From Streptomyces sp. S465 (lineage in GTDB: Bacteria > Actinomycetota > Actinomycetes > Streptomycetales > Streptomycetaceae), in NCBI RefSeq assembly GCF_026898115.1, contig NZ_CP114036.1:1674001-1738000 (forward strand): a stretch of 64,000 bases of DNA. The letters run 5' to 3'. Each line of letters starts with the position of its first letter. Position 1 is the stretch's first letter. The translations under genes were made by a program, and so were the position numbers. Below are positions 23,684-32,261 of this stretch, one piece after another. The notes below the pieces were generated by a model, which saw only the letters and a program-made list of their open reading frames with translations, was not told the DNA's origin and searched no databases.

Positions 23684-24772
23684 ATGGACGACGTCCTGCT
23701 CGCCGTCGGCACCCGCAAGGGTCTCTTCCTCGGCCGCCCCGGCGGCCGAGGGGGCTGGGACTTCACCGGCCCCCACTTCCCCATGCAGGCGGTGTACTCC
23801 GTCGGTATCGACACCCGGGGCGGCCGCCCCCGGCTGCTGGCCGGCGCGGACAGCTCGCACTGGGGCCCCTCGGTCTTCCGCTCCGACGACCTGGGGGTCA
23901 GCTGGCACGAGTCCGCCAAGCCCGCGGTGAGGTTCCCCGCGTCCACCGACACCTCGCTGGAGCGGGTCTGGCAGTTGCAGCCGGCCGGGCCCGGCGCGCC
24001 GGGGGTGGTCTACGCGGGCACCCAGCCGGGCGCGCTGTTCCGCTCCGAGGACGGCGGGGAGACCTTCACCTTCGTCCGCGGCCTGTGGGACCACCCGCAG
24101 CGGCCGCGGTGGGGCGCGGGCTTCGGCGGGCAGGCCGTGCACACGGTCGTCACCGATCCCAGGGACCCGCGGGCGCTCATGGTGGCCGTGTCCTCCGGCG
24201 GGGTGTACCGCTCCGCCGACGGCGGGGAGAGCTGGGCGCCGTCCAACGACGGGCTCAAGGCCGAGTTCCTGCCGGACCGGTATCCGGAGTTCGGGCAGTG
24301 CGTCCACAAGATCGCCCGGGACCCGGTCGACCTGGACCGGCTCTATCTCCAGAACCACGGCGGGGTGTACCGCAGCGACGACGGCGGGGCGCACTGGTCC
24401 GAGATCGGCAAGGGCCTCCCGGCGGACTTCGGCTTCGCGGTCGCCGTCCATCCGCGCCGCAGCGGTGTCGCGTACGTCTTCCCGGTCAACGACGGCTCCG
24501 ACCGCTACCCCCCGGACTACCGCTGCCGGGTGTTCCGCACCGAGGACGCGGGCGCCACCTGGGAGGAGCGGTCCGCCGGGCTGCCCGGCGAGCACCACTA
24601 CGGGGTGGTGCTCAGGGACGCGCTGCGCACCGACGACGCCGATCCGGCCGGGGTCTACTTCGGCAATCGCAACGGCGAGGTGTACGCGAGCGCCAACGAG
24701 GGCGAGAGCTGGCGGCAGATCGCCCGTCACCTCCCCGACGTGCTGTGCGTCCGGGCCGCCGTGGTCGGCTGA
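23684..24772 (+). CDS. BNR/Asp-box repeat protein (sialidase-like propeller)
   Basis: A 362-residue beta-propeller without a signal peptide. Asp-box motifs repeat along the chain: SDDLGVSWHE, SEDGGETFTF, SADGGESWAP, SDDGGAHWSE, TEDAGATWEE and a degenerate ANEGESWRQ. This pattern is shared by exo-sialidases and by non-enzymatic VPS10/WD-like proteins. The sialidase catalytic Arg triad and Tyr/Glu pair cannot be identified, so enzymatic activity is not supported. The start is ATG at 23684. It is a single gene, with ung following 54 bp later. Confidence 0.8.
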   Translation: MDDVLLAVGTRKGLFLGRPGGRGGWDFTGPHFPMQAVYSVGIDTRGGRPRLLAGADSSHWGPSVFRSDDLGVSWHESAKPAVRFPASTDTSLERVWQLQPAGPGAPGVVYAGTQPGALFRSEDGGETFTFVRGLWDHPQRPRWGAGFGGQAVHTVVTDPRDPRALMVAVSSGGVYRSADGGESWAPSNDGLKAEFLPDRYPEFGQCVHKIARDPVDLDRLYLQNHGGVYRSDDGGAHWSEIGKGLPADFGFAVAVHPRRSGVAYVFPVNDGSDRYPPDYRCRVFRTEDAGATWEERSAGLPGEHHYGVVLRDALRTDDADPAGVYFGNRNGEVYASANEGESWRQIARHLPDVLCVRAAVVG

Positions 24773-24826
24773 CCGTGACCGGGAGGTGGCGTCCGGCCGC
24801 CCGCTGAGCCACTAGAGTGACGCGGT

Positions 24827-25504
24827 GTGGCAGCACGACCTTTGCATGAGATTGTCGAAGCGGGCTGGGCCAAGGCACTTGAGCCCGTCGAGGAACGCAT
24901 CGCGGCGATGGGCGACTTCCTGCGGGCCGAGATCGCGGCCGGCCGCACCTATCTACCCGCCGGGCGGAATGTGCTGCGCGCCTTCCAGCAGCCCTTCGAC
25001 GAGGTGAAGGTGCTGATCGTGGGTCAGGACCCGTATCCGACGCCCGGCCACGCGGTGGGGCTCAGCTTCTCGGTGGCGCCCGAGGTCCGGCCGCTGCCTG
25101 GCAGCCTGGAGAACATCTACCGCGAACTGCACACCGACCTCGGCCTGCCGCGGCCGTCCAACGGCGATCTGACGCCGTGGACCCGGCAGGGCGTTCTGCT
25201 GCTCAACAAGGCGCTCACCACGGCCCCGCGCCGGCCCGCCGCCCACCGCGGCAAGGGCTGGGAGGAGGTCACCGAACAGGCCATCCGGGCGCTGGCCGGG
25301 CGCGGCCGCCCCCTGGTGTCCATCCTGTGGGGCCGCGACGCCCGTAACGTACGGCCGCTGCTGGGCAGCCTGCCCGCGGTCGAGTCCGCGCACCCCTCCC
25401 CCATGTCGGCCGACCGGGGGTTCTTCGGTTCGCGTCCGTTCAGCCGCGCCAACGACCTGCTCGTACAGCAGGGAGCGCAACCCGTGGACTGGCGTCTTCC
25501 CTGA
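24827..25504 (+). CDS. ung: Uracil-DNA glycosylase, family 1
   Basis: A 225-residue DNA repair enzyme that removes uracil from DNA. Motif A is [21 protein letters not shown] (residues 62-82, catalytic Asp in GQDPY) and motif B is [18 protein letters not shown] near residue 190 (catalytic His, minor-groove loop). LLLNKALTT holds the base-recognition Asn. Between motifs the sequence [14 protein letters not shown] replaces the usual VRxxxAxSHxxxGWE, a small but common actinobacterial variation. The length matches the family. GTG start at 24827. Confidence 0.95.
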   Translation: MAARPLHEIVEAGWAKALEPVEERIAAMGDFLRAEIAAGRTYLPAGRNVLRAFQQPFDEVKVLIVGQDPYPTPGHAVGLSFSVAPEVRPLPGSLENIYRELHTDLGLPRPSNGDLTPWTRQGVLLLNKALTTAPRRPAAHRGKGWEEVTEQAIRALAGRGRPLVSILWGRDARNVRPLLGSLPAVESAHPSPMSADRGFFGSRPFSRANDLLVQQGAQPVDWRLP

Positions 25505-25543
25505 CCCCATCGTTCCAGGTGGGCGAGGGGTAGTCTGCCCGCC

Positions 25544-26365
25544 ATGACGACACATCCGAACACCCCTGCGGGCTGGTACGCCGACCCCCAGGGCACGCCG
25601 AACCAGCTGCGCTGGTGGGACGGTGCCCAGTGGACCGCGCATACCCACCCGGGCCAGCCCGGCCAGGCCGGGCCGCCGCAGGCCGCCCCGCCCCACCCCA
25701 ACCCCGCCAAGGTCCAGCACCAGGTGCAGCAGCAGGCGCAGGTGGCGCCCACGGCGGGCGGCGGCGGCACGCTGTTCACCGAACCGGTGCTGGTGGTGAA
25801 CCAGAAGGCCAAGCTGATCGAGCTCACCAATGAGTACAGCGTCTTCGACCAGCACGGGCGCACCATCGGTTCGGTGGTCCAGGTCGGGCAGAGCACGCTG
25901 AAGAAGGTCGCGCGGTTCGTCTCGAGCCTCGACCAGTTCATGACGCACAAGCTCGAGATCCGCGACGCCCACGGGCAGCCGCACCTGGTGCTCACCCGGC
26001 CCGCGAAGTTCATCAAGTCCAAGGTGCTGGTGACCCGCCCGGACGGACAGCCGGTCGGCGAGATCGTCCAGCAGAACGCCATCGGCAAGATCAACTTCGG
26101 TATCCACGTCAACGGCCAGCAGATCGGCGCCATCAAGGCGGAGAACTGGCGGGCCTGGAACTTCGCCATCGTCGACCACACGGACACCGAGATCGCCCGG
26201 ATCACCAAGACCTGGGAGGGCCTGGCGAAGACGATGTTCACGACGGCGGACAACTACGTGCTGCAGATCCACCGCCAGCTGCCCGATCCGCTGCTGAGCC
26301 TCGTGGTCGCCACGGCCCTCACCGTGGACACGGCGCTCAAGCAGGACGCGCGCGGATTCGGCTGA
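25544..26365 (+). CDS. DUF2510 plus LURP-one/scramblase-like protein
   Basis: A 273-residue protein. The N-terminal 40 residues are a DUF2510 module (AGWYADPQGTPNQLRWWDGAQWTAHT). A Gln/Pro-rich linker (residues 40-80) leads into a LURP-one-related/phospholipid-scramblase-type 12-strand barrel (residues 85-250: LVVNQKAKLIELTNEYSVFD, HKLEIRDAHGQPHLVL, NFAIVDHTDTEIARITK). The C terminus is hydrophobic (LLSLVVATALTVDTAL). Function in bacteria is not established; membrane association is inferred. It ends 4 bp before the kinase-like gene, so the two are probably co-transcribed. Confidence 0.85.
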   Translation: MTTHPNTPAGWYADPQGTPNQLRWWDGAQWTAHTHPGQPGQAGPPQAAPPHPNPAKVQHQVQQQAQVAPTAGGGGTLFTEPVLVVNQKAKLIELTNEYSVFDQHGRTIGSVVQVGQSTLKKVARFVSSLDQFMTHKLEIRDAHGQPHLVLTRPAKFIKSKVLVTRPDGQPVGEIVQQNAIGKINFGIHVNGQQIGAIKAENWRAWNFAIVDHTDTEIARITKTWEGLAKTMFTTADNYVLQIHRQLPDPLLSLVVATALTVDTALKQDARGFG

Positions 26366-26369
26366 GCCG

Positions 26370-27380
26370 GTGGACGACACGGTGCCCGGGGATGCGACGA
26401 CGCATGTGCTCGGGATCGATTCGGGCGGCTCCGGCGTACGGGTGGGGGTGGCGCGCGCCGACGCTCCCGGCGGCTCCGCGACGAAGCCGCTGACCTGGTC
26501 CTCGTCCACGCCCGCGGGCGTCGGCGCCCGGGGCATCGACGCGGCGGACCTGCTGGCGCGGGTGCTCCCCGCCGCCCGGGAGCTGCTGCGCGAGGCCGGG
26601 GCACGGCACATCGGCGCCGTCTGCGTGGGCGCGGCGGGCATGGCCACCCTCGGCGACGATCTGCGCGCCCGGCTCCCGGACGCGCTCGCGGACGCCTTCG
26701 GTGTGCGGCGGCTCGCCCTCGCGGCGGACGCGGTGACCGCCTACGCCGGGGCGCTGGGACAGCGTCCCGGCGCGGTGGTGGCGGCCGGAACGGGCCTGAT
26801 CGCGCTGGGTGCGGTGCCCGAGGGCCGGACCGGCGGCGGATGGCGGCGCACCGACGGCTGGGGGCATCTGCTGGGTGACTGCGGCGGCGGAGCGTGGATC
26901 GGCCGGGCGGGCCTGGAGGCGGCGATGCGCGCGTACGACGGGCGCGCGGGCGGTTCCAAGCCGCTGCTGGCCCGGCTGGAAGCCGTGTTCGGCCCCGCGG
27001 CCGGACTGCCGGGAAAGCTGTATCCGCGCCCCGACCGCCCCGCCGTCCTGGCCTCCTTCGCCCCCGAGGTGGGCCGGTGCGCGGATGAGGATCCGGTCGC
27101 GGCGGGCATCCTGCGGGACGCCGCCCGCCATATCGCCGAGGCCGCCGAGGCGGTCTGCCCCCGGCTGGAGGCCGGCGAGGTGGCACTCACCGGCGGGCTG
27201 TTCCGCATGGGCGCGCCGCTGCTGACGCCCGTGGGCGAGGCGCTGGCGGCGCGGCTGCCCGGGGTCCGGGTCGCCGAGGCGGCCGGGGATCCGCTGGACG
27301 GGGCGCTGTGCGTCGCGGCGGCGCTGGCGGTGGACGGTCTGCGCCTGCCACGGGACCCGGGACTGCTCACCGTCATCTGA
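26370..27380 (+). CDS. N-acetylglucosamine kinase-like (BadF/BadG family fold) protein
   Basis: A 336-residue ASKHA-fold protein. The phosphate-1 loop is VLGIDSGGSGVRVGVA (residues 13-28), phosphate-2 GAVVAAGTGLIALGA with the following GGWRRTDGWGHLLGDCGGGAWIGR, and adenosine motif VALTGGLFRMGAPLL. This matches GlcNAc kinases of the BadF/BadG/BcrA/BcrD Pfam family. The usual LGDEGSG is LGDCGGG here. Hallmark Fe-S cysteines of dehydratase activators are not in the expected place, so a sugar kinase is preferred. It has a GTG start and is coupled to the upstream gene. Three tandem TGAGCGAC units (27378-27401) include its stop codon. Confidence 0.8.
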   Translation: MDDTVPGDATTHVLGIDSGGSGVRVGVARADAPGGSATKPLTWSSSTPAGVGARGIDAADLLARVLPAARELLREAGARHIGAVCVGAAGMATLGDDLRARLPDALADAFGVRRLALAADAVTAYAGALGQRPGAVVAAGTGLIALGAVPEGRTGGGWRRTDGWGHLLGDCGGGAWIGRAGLEAAMRAYDGRAGGSKPLLARLEAVFGPAAGLPGKLYPRPDRPAVLASFAPEVGRCADEDPVAAGILRDAARHIAEAAEAVCPRLEAGEVALTGGLFRMGAPLLTPVGEALAARLPGVRVAEAAGDPLDGALCVAAALAVDGLRLPRDPGLLTVI

Positions 27381-27629
27381 GCGACTGAGCGACTGAGCGA
27401 CGCCCGGAAGCGATAGGACGCGAAGTGCCCACTCTGCGAGGTGCGGAGCACGGAGTGCCCCATATGGCCCGCCATGACCGGTCATTCCGGACACATGGCA
27501 GGTTCTTCGAGCAAAGCATGGTCCCTGAGCGCACATCGCCGCACAGCGTCCTTCGGCAAAGCGGGACAGATGCCCCCAGTCACACCCTCCCGAACAGCCG
27601 AGCCCATCGAGCGACTAACATGCGGCGCC

Positions 27630-28628
27630 ATGAGCTCCCCCACTGGGCCCGCGTCCGGCCTGCCTGTACGAATGCCGCGTCCCCGCCAGCCCGGACGGCA
27701 CCGCCGGCCGGAGCCCGCCGCCGCGCCTCTGGGCGCACCTCCGCTGGTGCTGGCCGTCCCGGGCACCCCGGACGACGGTGCCCGGCGGCTGGCCGAGGAG
27801 CTTGTGAGCATCGCCCGTTCCGAGATGCCCGGACTGGACGCCCAGATCGGTTTCCTGGACGGGGACGGCGCGGAGTACCCGCAGCTCGAGGCCGTGCTCA
27901 CCCGCGCCGCCCAGGAGAACCCGGAGCGGCTGCGGCAGGCGGCCGAGGCCGCCAAGGCGCTGGCCGACGAGGCGGCGGAGGCGATCGCCGCGGCCGAGGC
28001 CGCGGGCGAGGTGATCGACGAGGTCCCGCCCGTCCCCACGGTCCCCACCGACGGCCCGGCGGCCGTCGTGGTCCCGTTGCTCGCGGGCCCGGACAGCTCA
28101 CAGCTGCGCCGGATACGCCAGGCCGTCATGGGCAGCGGCTCCGCGGCCGAGCTCACCGATGTCCTGGGCCCGCATCCGCTGCTCGCCGAGGCCCTGCACG
28201 TACGGCTGTCGGAGGCGGGCCTGGCCCGCGCCGACCGCGCCCGTCTCTTCACGGTCGCGACCGCCGCGGACGGCATCATCCTGGCCACGGTCGGCGGTGA
28301 GGAGGCGGCCCAGGCCGGTGGCATCACCGGCATGCTGCTCTCCGCGCGCCTCGCGCTGCCGGTGATGGCCGCCGCGCTGGACGAGGACGGGGCCGTGGTC
28401 CGCGTCGCCGAGCAGCTGCGCTCGGCCGGCTCCACCCGGCTCGCGCTCGCGCCGTACCTCATCGGCCCGGAGGTCTCCACGGAGCTCATCTCGGCGGCCG
28501 CCGAGGAGGCGGGCTGCGCGGCGGCCGAGGCACTGGGCGACTACCCGGCCGTGGGCAAGCTGGTGCTGGCGAAGTACGCGGCGGCGCTGGGCATCGCGCT
28601 CCAGCAGCCGTCACCGGCGCTGCGCTGA
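27630..28628 (+). CDS. CbiX/sirohydrochlorin-chelatase-like protein
   Basis: A 332-residue cytoplasmic protein. LVLAVPGTPDDGARRLAEELVSIARSEMPGLDAQIGFLDGD (about residues 40-80) and the second half (VVVPLLAGPDSSQLRRIRQAV, LALAPYLIGPEVSTELISAAAEEAG) follow the tandem-repeat layout of CbiX-like chelatases in Streptomyces. The usual histidine (HGS) of the active chelatase motif reads PGT here, so catalytic metal insertion is doubtful. An Ala-rich helix separates the halves. The ATG at 27630 is chosen because upstream sequence lacks coding character; TAACAT at 27616-27621 could be a -10 element. Confidence 0.7.
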   Translation: MSSPTGPASGLPVRMPRPRQPGRHRRPEPAAAPLGAPPLVLAVPGTPDDGARRLAEELVSIARSEMPGLDAQIGFLDGDGAEYPQLEAVLTRAAQENPERLRQAAEAAKALADEAAEAIAAAEAAGEVIDEVPPVPTVPTDGPAAVVVPLLAGPDSSQLRRIRQAVMGSGSAAELTDVLGPHPLLAEALHVRLSEAGLARADRARLFTVATAADGIILATVGGEEAAQAGGITGMLLSARLALPVMAAALDEDGAVVRVAEQLRSAGSTRLALAPYLIGPEVSTELISAAAEEAGCAAAEALGDYPAVGKLVLAKYAAALGIALQQPSPALR

Positions 28629-28645
28629 CCCGACGGACGACGCGG

Positions 28646-28678
28646 CGGGGGCGGTGACCGGCACGGTCACCGCCCCCG
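28646..28678. terminator. Bidirectional terminator between convergent genes
   Basis: CGGGGGCGGTGACC (28646-28659) and GGTCACCGCCCCCG (28665-28678) form a perfect 14-bp stem with loop GGCAC. It lies between the converging CbiX-like and lactonase genes and can serve both. Confidence 0.88.
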
Positions 28679-28696
28679 TTCGGCATCCGGCGCACG

Positions 28697-29731
28697 TCAG
28701 CCGAAGACCACGCAGGACGCCGCCGGGACCGGGACCGAACCGCCGCGCCGCGGCACCCCCGTCGAGGGGTCGATGTCGAACCAGGTGACAGCGCCCGAGC
28801 GCTCATGGGCCGCGTAGAGCCGACGGCCCGAGGGGTCGAGCGTCAGATGGCGGGGCCAGTGGCCGCCGCAGGGCGTGGTGGTGACCAGCTCCATGCGGTC
28901 GCCGGGCGTGTCGAGGGCGAGGGTCGCGATGCTGTCGTGACCGCGGTTGGCGGCCCATACGAAGCGGCCGTCCCCGGAGACCACGACCTCGGAGGGGTAG
29001 GTCTGGCCGTCCGTGCCGTGCGGGAGCACACGGGTCTCGCCCAGCGGTTCGAGGGCGCCGGAGGCCGCGTCCCAGCGGCAGGCCGTGATCGTCGGGGCGA
29101 GCTCGTTGACGACATACGCGCGGTCGCCGCGCGGATGGAACGCCAGATGGCGCGGGCCGCTCCCCGGCCGCAGCCGGACCTCGCGGTGCGCCCGCGGTCC
29201 GGGCAGCGCGTACACCCGCACCGCGTCGATCCCCAGATCGACGGCGAGCAGCCAGCCGCCGGACGGATCGGGCACCACCGCATGCGCGTGCGGTCCGCGC
29301 TGCCGCTCGGGGTCCGGCCCGCTGCCCTCGTGCCGCAGCACCGCCGTCGGCTCCCCGAGCCGGCCGTCCGCCAGGACCGGCAGCGCGCTGACGCTGCCGG
29401 AACCGTAGTTGGCGGTCAGCAGCTGCCCGCCGGCGAGCGCGAGATGGGTGGGCGCCGCGCCGCCCACCGGCACCGGCTCCCCGAGCAGCGCGGGCCGATC
29501 CTGGCCGACGTCCAGGGCGGCGGCCGCTCCGTCGTCGGTCTCGCTGACCGCGTACAGAACGCGCCCGCCGGGGGCGAGCGCCAGCCAGGACGGGTTGGCG
29601 ACCACGTCCGTGGAGTTCCGGATCCGCACCGCGCCGGTCTCGTCGTCGACCTCCGCGACGGTGATCCCGGCACCGCCCTCCGAGGTGAACGACCCGATGT
29701 AGGCCCGCCGCCCGCCGCCTGTCACAGCCAC
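28697..29731 (-). CDS. Lactonase family (6-phosphogluconolactonase type) beta-propeller
   Basis: A 344-residue seven-bladed propeller of the YbhE/Pgl family. Blade motifs include YIGSFTSEGGAGITVAEVDDETGAV, NPSWLALAPGGRVLYAVSE, GGAAPTHLALAGGQLLTANYGSGSVS, QRGPHAHAVVPDPSGGWLLAVDLGIDAVRVY, SGPRHLAFHPRGDRAYVVNEL, and GGHWPRHLTLDPSGRRLYAAHE, with the conserved His/Arg residues of the family. No signal peptide, so cytoplasmic. The GTG start is at 29731. Hydrolysis of 6-phosphogluconolactone or another sugar lactone is likely but the sequence does not prove it. Confidence 0.88.
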   Translation of the reverse strand: MAVTGGGRRAYIGSFTSEGGAGITVAEVDDETGAVRIRNSTDVVANPSWLALAPGGRVLYAVSETDDGAAAALDVGQDRPALLGEPVPVGGAAPTHLALAGGQLLTANYGSGSVSALPVLADGRLGEPTAVLRHEGSGPDPERQRGPHAHAVVPDPSGGWLLAVDLGIDAVRVYALPGPRAHREVRLRPGSGPRHLAFHPRGDRAYVVNELAPTITACRWDAASGALEPLGETRVLPHGTDGQTYPSEVVVSGDGRFVWAANRGHDSIATLALDTPGDRMELVTTTPCGGHWPRHLTLDPSGRRLYAAHERSGAVTWFDIDPSTGVPRRGGSVPVPAASCVVFG

Positions 29732-29871
29732 CGCACTCCCCTTCCACCGACTCCGGTTCCGGTTCCCGCTCGAGGCCGACGGTAACAGAGCGGTCTAGAC
29801 CAACACGCCGTTACGCCGGGGCGACGCGGCCCCGTCGGCACGGCCGGCCGGGCTCTTGGCATGCTGTTCCC

Positions 29872-30549
29872 ATGAGCAGCTTGCCCGCCGTGATCTTCGA
29901 CCTCGACGGCACCCTCGTGGACAGCGAGCCCCTCTACTACGAGGCGGGCCGGCGGACCCTGGAGCGGTATGGGGTCACCGGTTTCACCTGGGAGGAGCAC
30001 TGCCAGTTCATCGGGATCGGCACCCGCGAGACCCTGGAGGCCCTGCGCGACCGGTACGGCATCGACGCGCCCGTGGAGGAGCTGCTCGCCGTCAAGAACC
30101 GGCACTATCTGGAGCTGGCCGCCGCCACCGAGGTCTTTCCCGCGATGCGCGCCTTCGTGGAGCGGCTGAGCGCCGCCGGGCATCCGCTGGCCGTCGCCTC
30201 CGGGTCCTCCCGTTCCGCGATCGAGAGCGCGTTGAAGGCCACCGGACTGGACGCGCTGCTGTCCGTCCGTGTGTCCGCGGAGGACGTCGGCCGGGGCAAG
30301 CCGGAGCCGGATGTGTTCCTGGCCGCCGCACGGCTGCTGGCCGTCGATCCGGCCGACTGTGTGGTGGTCGAGGACGCCGGTCCCGGGGTGGAGGCGGCGC
30401 GGCGGGCCGGGATGCGGTGCATCGCCGTGCCGTACGCGGGCGGACCGGCGCCGGACACCGGCGCGTTCGCCTCGGCGGGGATGGTCTTCCCGGGCGGGCA
30501 GCCGGAGTTCGACGCCCAGCGGGCCTACGAGTGGCTCCACACCGCGTAG
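29872..30549 (+). CDS. HAD hydrolase, beta-phosphoglucomutase/phosphatase-like
   Basis: A 225-residue HAD subfamily IA enzyme. Motif I is IFDLDGTLVDSEPLYYEAGRR with both aspartates and the usual DSEP, motif II VASGSSRSAIESAL, motif III lysine in GRGKPEPDVFLAAA, and motif IV VVEDAGPGVEAARRAGM. The cap domain spans residues 18-85. The family dephosphorylates or isomerises small sugar phosphates. It is divergent from the lactonase gene across about 140 bp, so a shared sugar-phosphate role is possible. Confidence 0.9.
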   Translation: MSSLPAVIFDLDGTLVDSEPLYYEAGRRTLERYGVTGFTWEEHCQFIGIGTRETLEALRDRYGIDAPVEELLAVKNRHYLELAAATEVFPAMRAFVERLSAAGHPLAVASGSSRSAIESALKATGLDALLSVRVSAEDVGRGKPEPDVFLAAARLLAVDPADCVVVEDAGPGVEAARRAGMRCIAVPYAGGPAPDTGAFASAGMVFPGGQPEFDAQRAYEWLHTA

Positions 30550-30804
30550 TCGACACGATCCGCACCTCGCCACCGGCCCGTCTTTCCCTGGCGGTCGCCG
30601 TGCCGGCGACAACGGCACCAACAAGAAGCTGTTGAGAGGACTGACCCCCGCTACCGGCGGCGCGCTCCGGAGGGGAGAGTCTTCGCAACCGCTTCACCAC
30701 ATGTCCACGGACCGCCGGGACGAAACTGATCAAGTGCGGTTAGAGTGTGTGCTTCGTTGCAGTACCGCTACCCGTTGTCCCTCTACGCGCCACGGAGACC
30801 CCCC
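30550..30804. other. Leader/promoter region of the carboxypeptidase gene
   Basis: About 255 bases without a supported gene. TAGAGT at 30741-30746 is a plausible -10 hexamer, giving a leader of about 55 bases to the ATG at 30805, but the -35 region is weak. No riboswitch-like structure was recognised. Confidence 0.35.
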
Positions 30805-32148
30805 ATGTCCAGCGCGTCCCCCTCCAGTGGGCGTCATCGCAAACCCAAGCCCATGAGCCTCGCGGTCCGCCGCGCGTTCATCGTCGCGGCCATCCCGGTC
30901 ACCGGCGCGCTGCTGTCCGCCCCGTCCGCGCTCGCCGCCGACAAGAGCGTCAAGTCCACCGGTACGACCCGGTCCGTGGCCGCCGAGGGACTCGATCCCG
31001 CCGAGCAGAAGATCGCGGACGAGCTCAACACCCGGTCCCAGGACCCGGACCTCGGCACCACCTTCAGTGGCATCGTGCTGGACTCCGCGTCCGACAAGGT
31101 CATCTGGGAGCACAACGCCGAGACCGCGCTCATGCCCGCGTCCAACGCGAAACTCGCCACCGCCACGGCGGCGTTGACCATTCTCGGCCCCGAGCACCGG
31201 TTCACCACCAAGGTCGTCTACGGCCACGGCACGCTCACCCTCATAGGCGGCGGCGACCGCATGCTGACCACCGCCGACCTCACCGAACTGGCCAAGTCCG
31301 CGGCCGCGGGGGTCAAGCTCGCGGGTCTGGACTCGGTGAAGGTGCGGATCGACGACAGCCTCTTCGCCGAGCCGACCCTCGCCCCCGGCTGGAACGACTC
31401 CTACTACGACGACCAGATCTCGCCGGTGCGTTCCCTGGTGGTGGACGGAAAGCTGTCCGCGGACACCTCCCTCGACGCGGGGAAGGTCTTCGCCCGGCAA
31501 CTCGCCGACCAGGGCGTCACCGTGGACGGCGAGGTCACCCGCGGCACGGCCTCGGTGACGGACGTCCCGGTGGGACGGCATCTGTCCCCGCGGCTGTCCG
31601 AGACGGTCAAGAAGATGCTCAAGGAGAGCAACAACGACATCGCCGAGACGCTGCTGCGCATGACCGCGCTCGGCGCCGGCCAACCGGCCACCTTCGAGGG
31701 CGGCACCCAGGTGGTGCGGGACGTCCTCAGCCATCGGTACGGCGTCTCGATGGCCAACTTCGAGCTGTACGACGGCAGCGGGCTGTCCCGCTCGGACCGC
31801 ATCCCGGCCCAGACCATCGCGGACATCGTCGATCTGCTCACCGATCCGCGCTACCGCGGTCTGCTGCGCTCCATCGACGAGGGACTGCCCGTGGCGGGCG
31901 AGGCGGGCAGCAGCCTGGGCCCCGAGTGGGGCCGCTTCGACACCCCGGACTCCGCATGCGCCGTCGGCCAGGTCAAGGCCAAGACGGGCACCCTGACCGG
32001 CGCCATCGCCCTCAGCGGCCTGACCAAGGCGCAGGACGGCCGGTGGAAGGTCTTCTCCTTCGTCGAGAACGGGTCCACCGCCGACCCGGCCGCGATCAAG
32101 GACACCGTCGACGGCCTCGCCGCCACGGTCAACGGCTGCCGGGCGTAG
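30805..32148 (+). CDS. dacB: D-alanyl-D-alanine carboxypeptidase/endopeptidase, PBP4 (DacB) type
   Basis: A 447-residue exported class C low-mass penicillin-binding protein that trims peptidoglycan cross-links. The signal segment RRAFIVAAIPVTGALLSAPSALA ends near residue 44. The active-site SxxK is PASNAKL (S113, K116), SxN is KESNNDIAETLL and KTG is VKAKTGTLTGAIALSG. An extra domain inserted between SxxK and SxN is typical of the family. The ATG at 30805 with CGGAGA upstream is chosen; a longer ORF would put a charged stretch before the signal. It is a single gene; a ROK gene converges from the right. Confidence 0.93.
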   Translation: MSSASPSSGRHRKPKPMSLAVRRAFIVAAIPVTGALLSAPSALAADKSVKSTGTTRSVAAEGLDPAEQKIADELNTRSQDPDLGTTFSGIVLDSASDKVIWEHNAETALMPASNAKLATATAALTILGPEHRFTTKVVYGHGTLTLIGGGDRMLTTADLTELAKSAAAGVKLAGLDSVKVRIDDSLFAEPTLAPGWNDSYYDDQISPVRSLVVDGKLSADTSLDAGKVFARQLADQGVTVDGEVTRGTASVTDVPVGRHLSPRLSETVKKMLKESNNDIAETLLRMTALGAGQPATFEGGTQVVRDVLSHRYGVSMANFELYDGSGLSRSDRIPAQTIADIVDLLTDPRYRGLLRSIDEGLPVAGEAGSSLGPEWGRFDTPDSACAVGQVKAKTGTLTGAIALSGLTKAQDGRWKVFSFVENGSTADPAAIKDTVDGLAATVNGCRA

Positions 32149-32261
32149 CCCCCGGCCCCACGGCCCCACGGTCCCAGGGCCGCCGGGTACGGCCCCCGAT
32201 GGCGGGGCATCGCCCGGCGGCCGCCTCGACGGCGACCACCGCCGCATCCGCCGGGCGCGGC

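Noticed and set aside
23684..24772. Call of the BNR-repeat protein as an active sialidase
   Set aside because: Asp-boxes are clear but the catalytic Arg triad and Tyr/Glu could not be found and there is no secretion signal.
26370..27380. BadF/BadG-fold protein considered as the activator of the dehydratase remnant
   Set aside because: The motifs fit N-acetylglucosamine kinases; it is 20 kb away, coupled to an unrelated gene, and the cysteines do not match the Fe-S ligands of activators.
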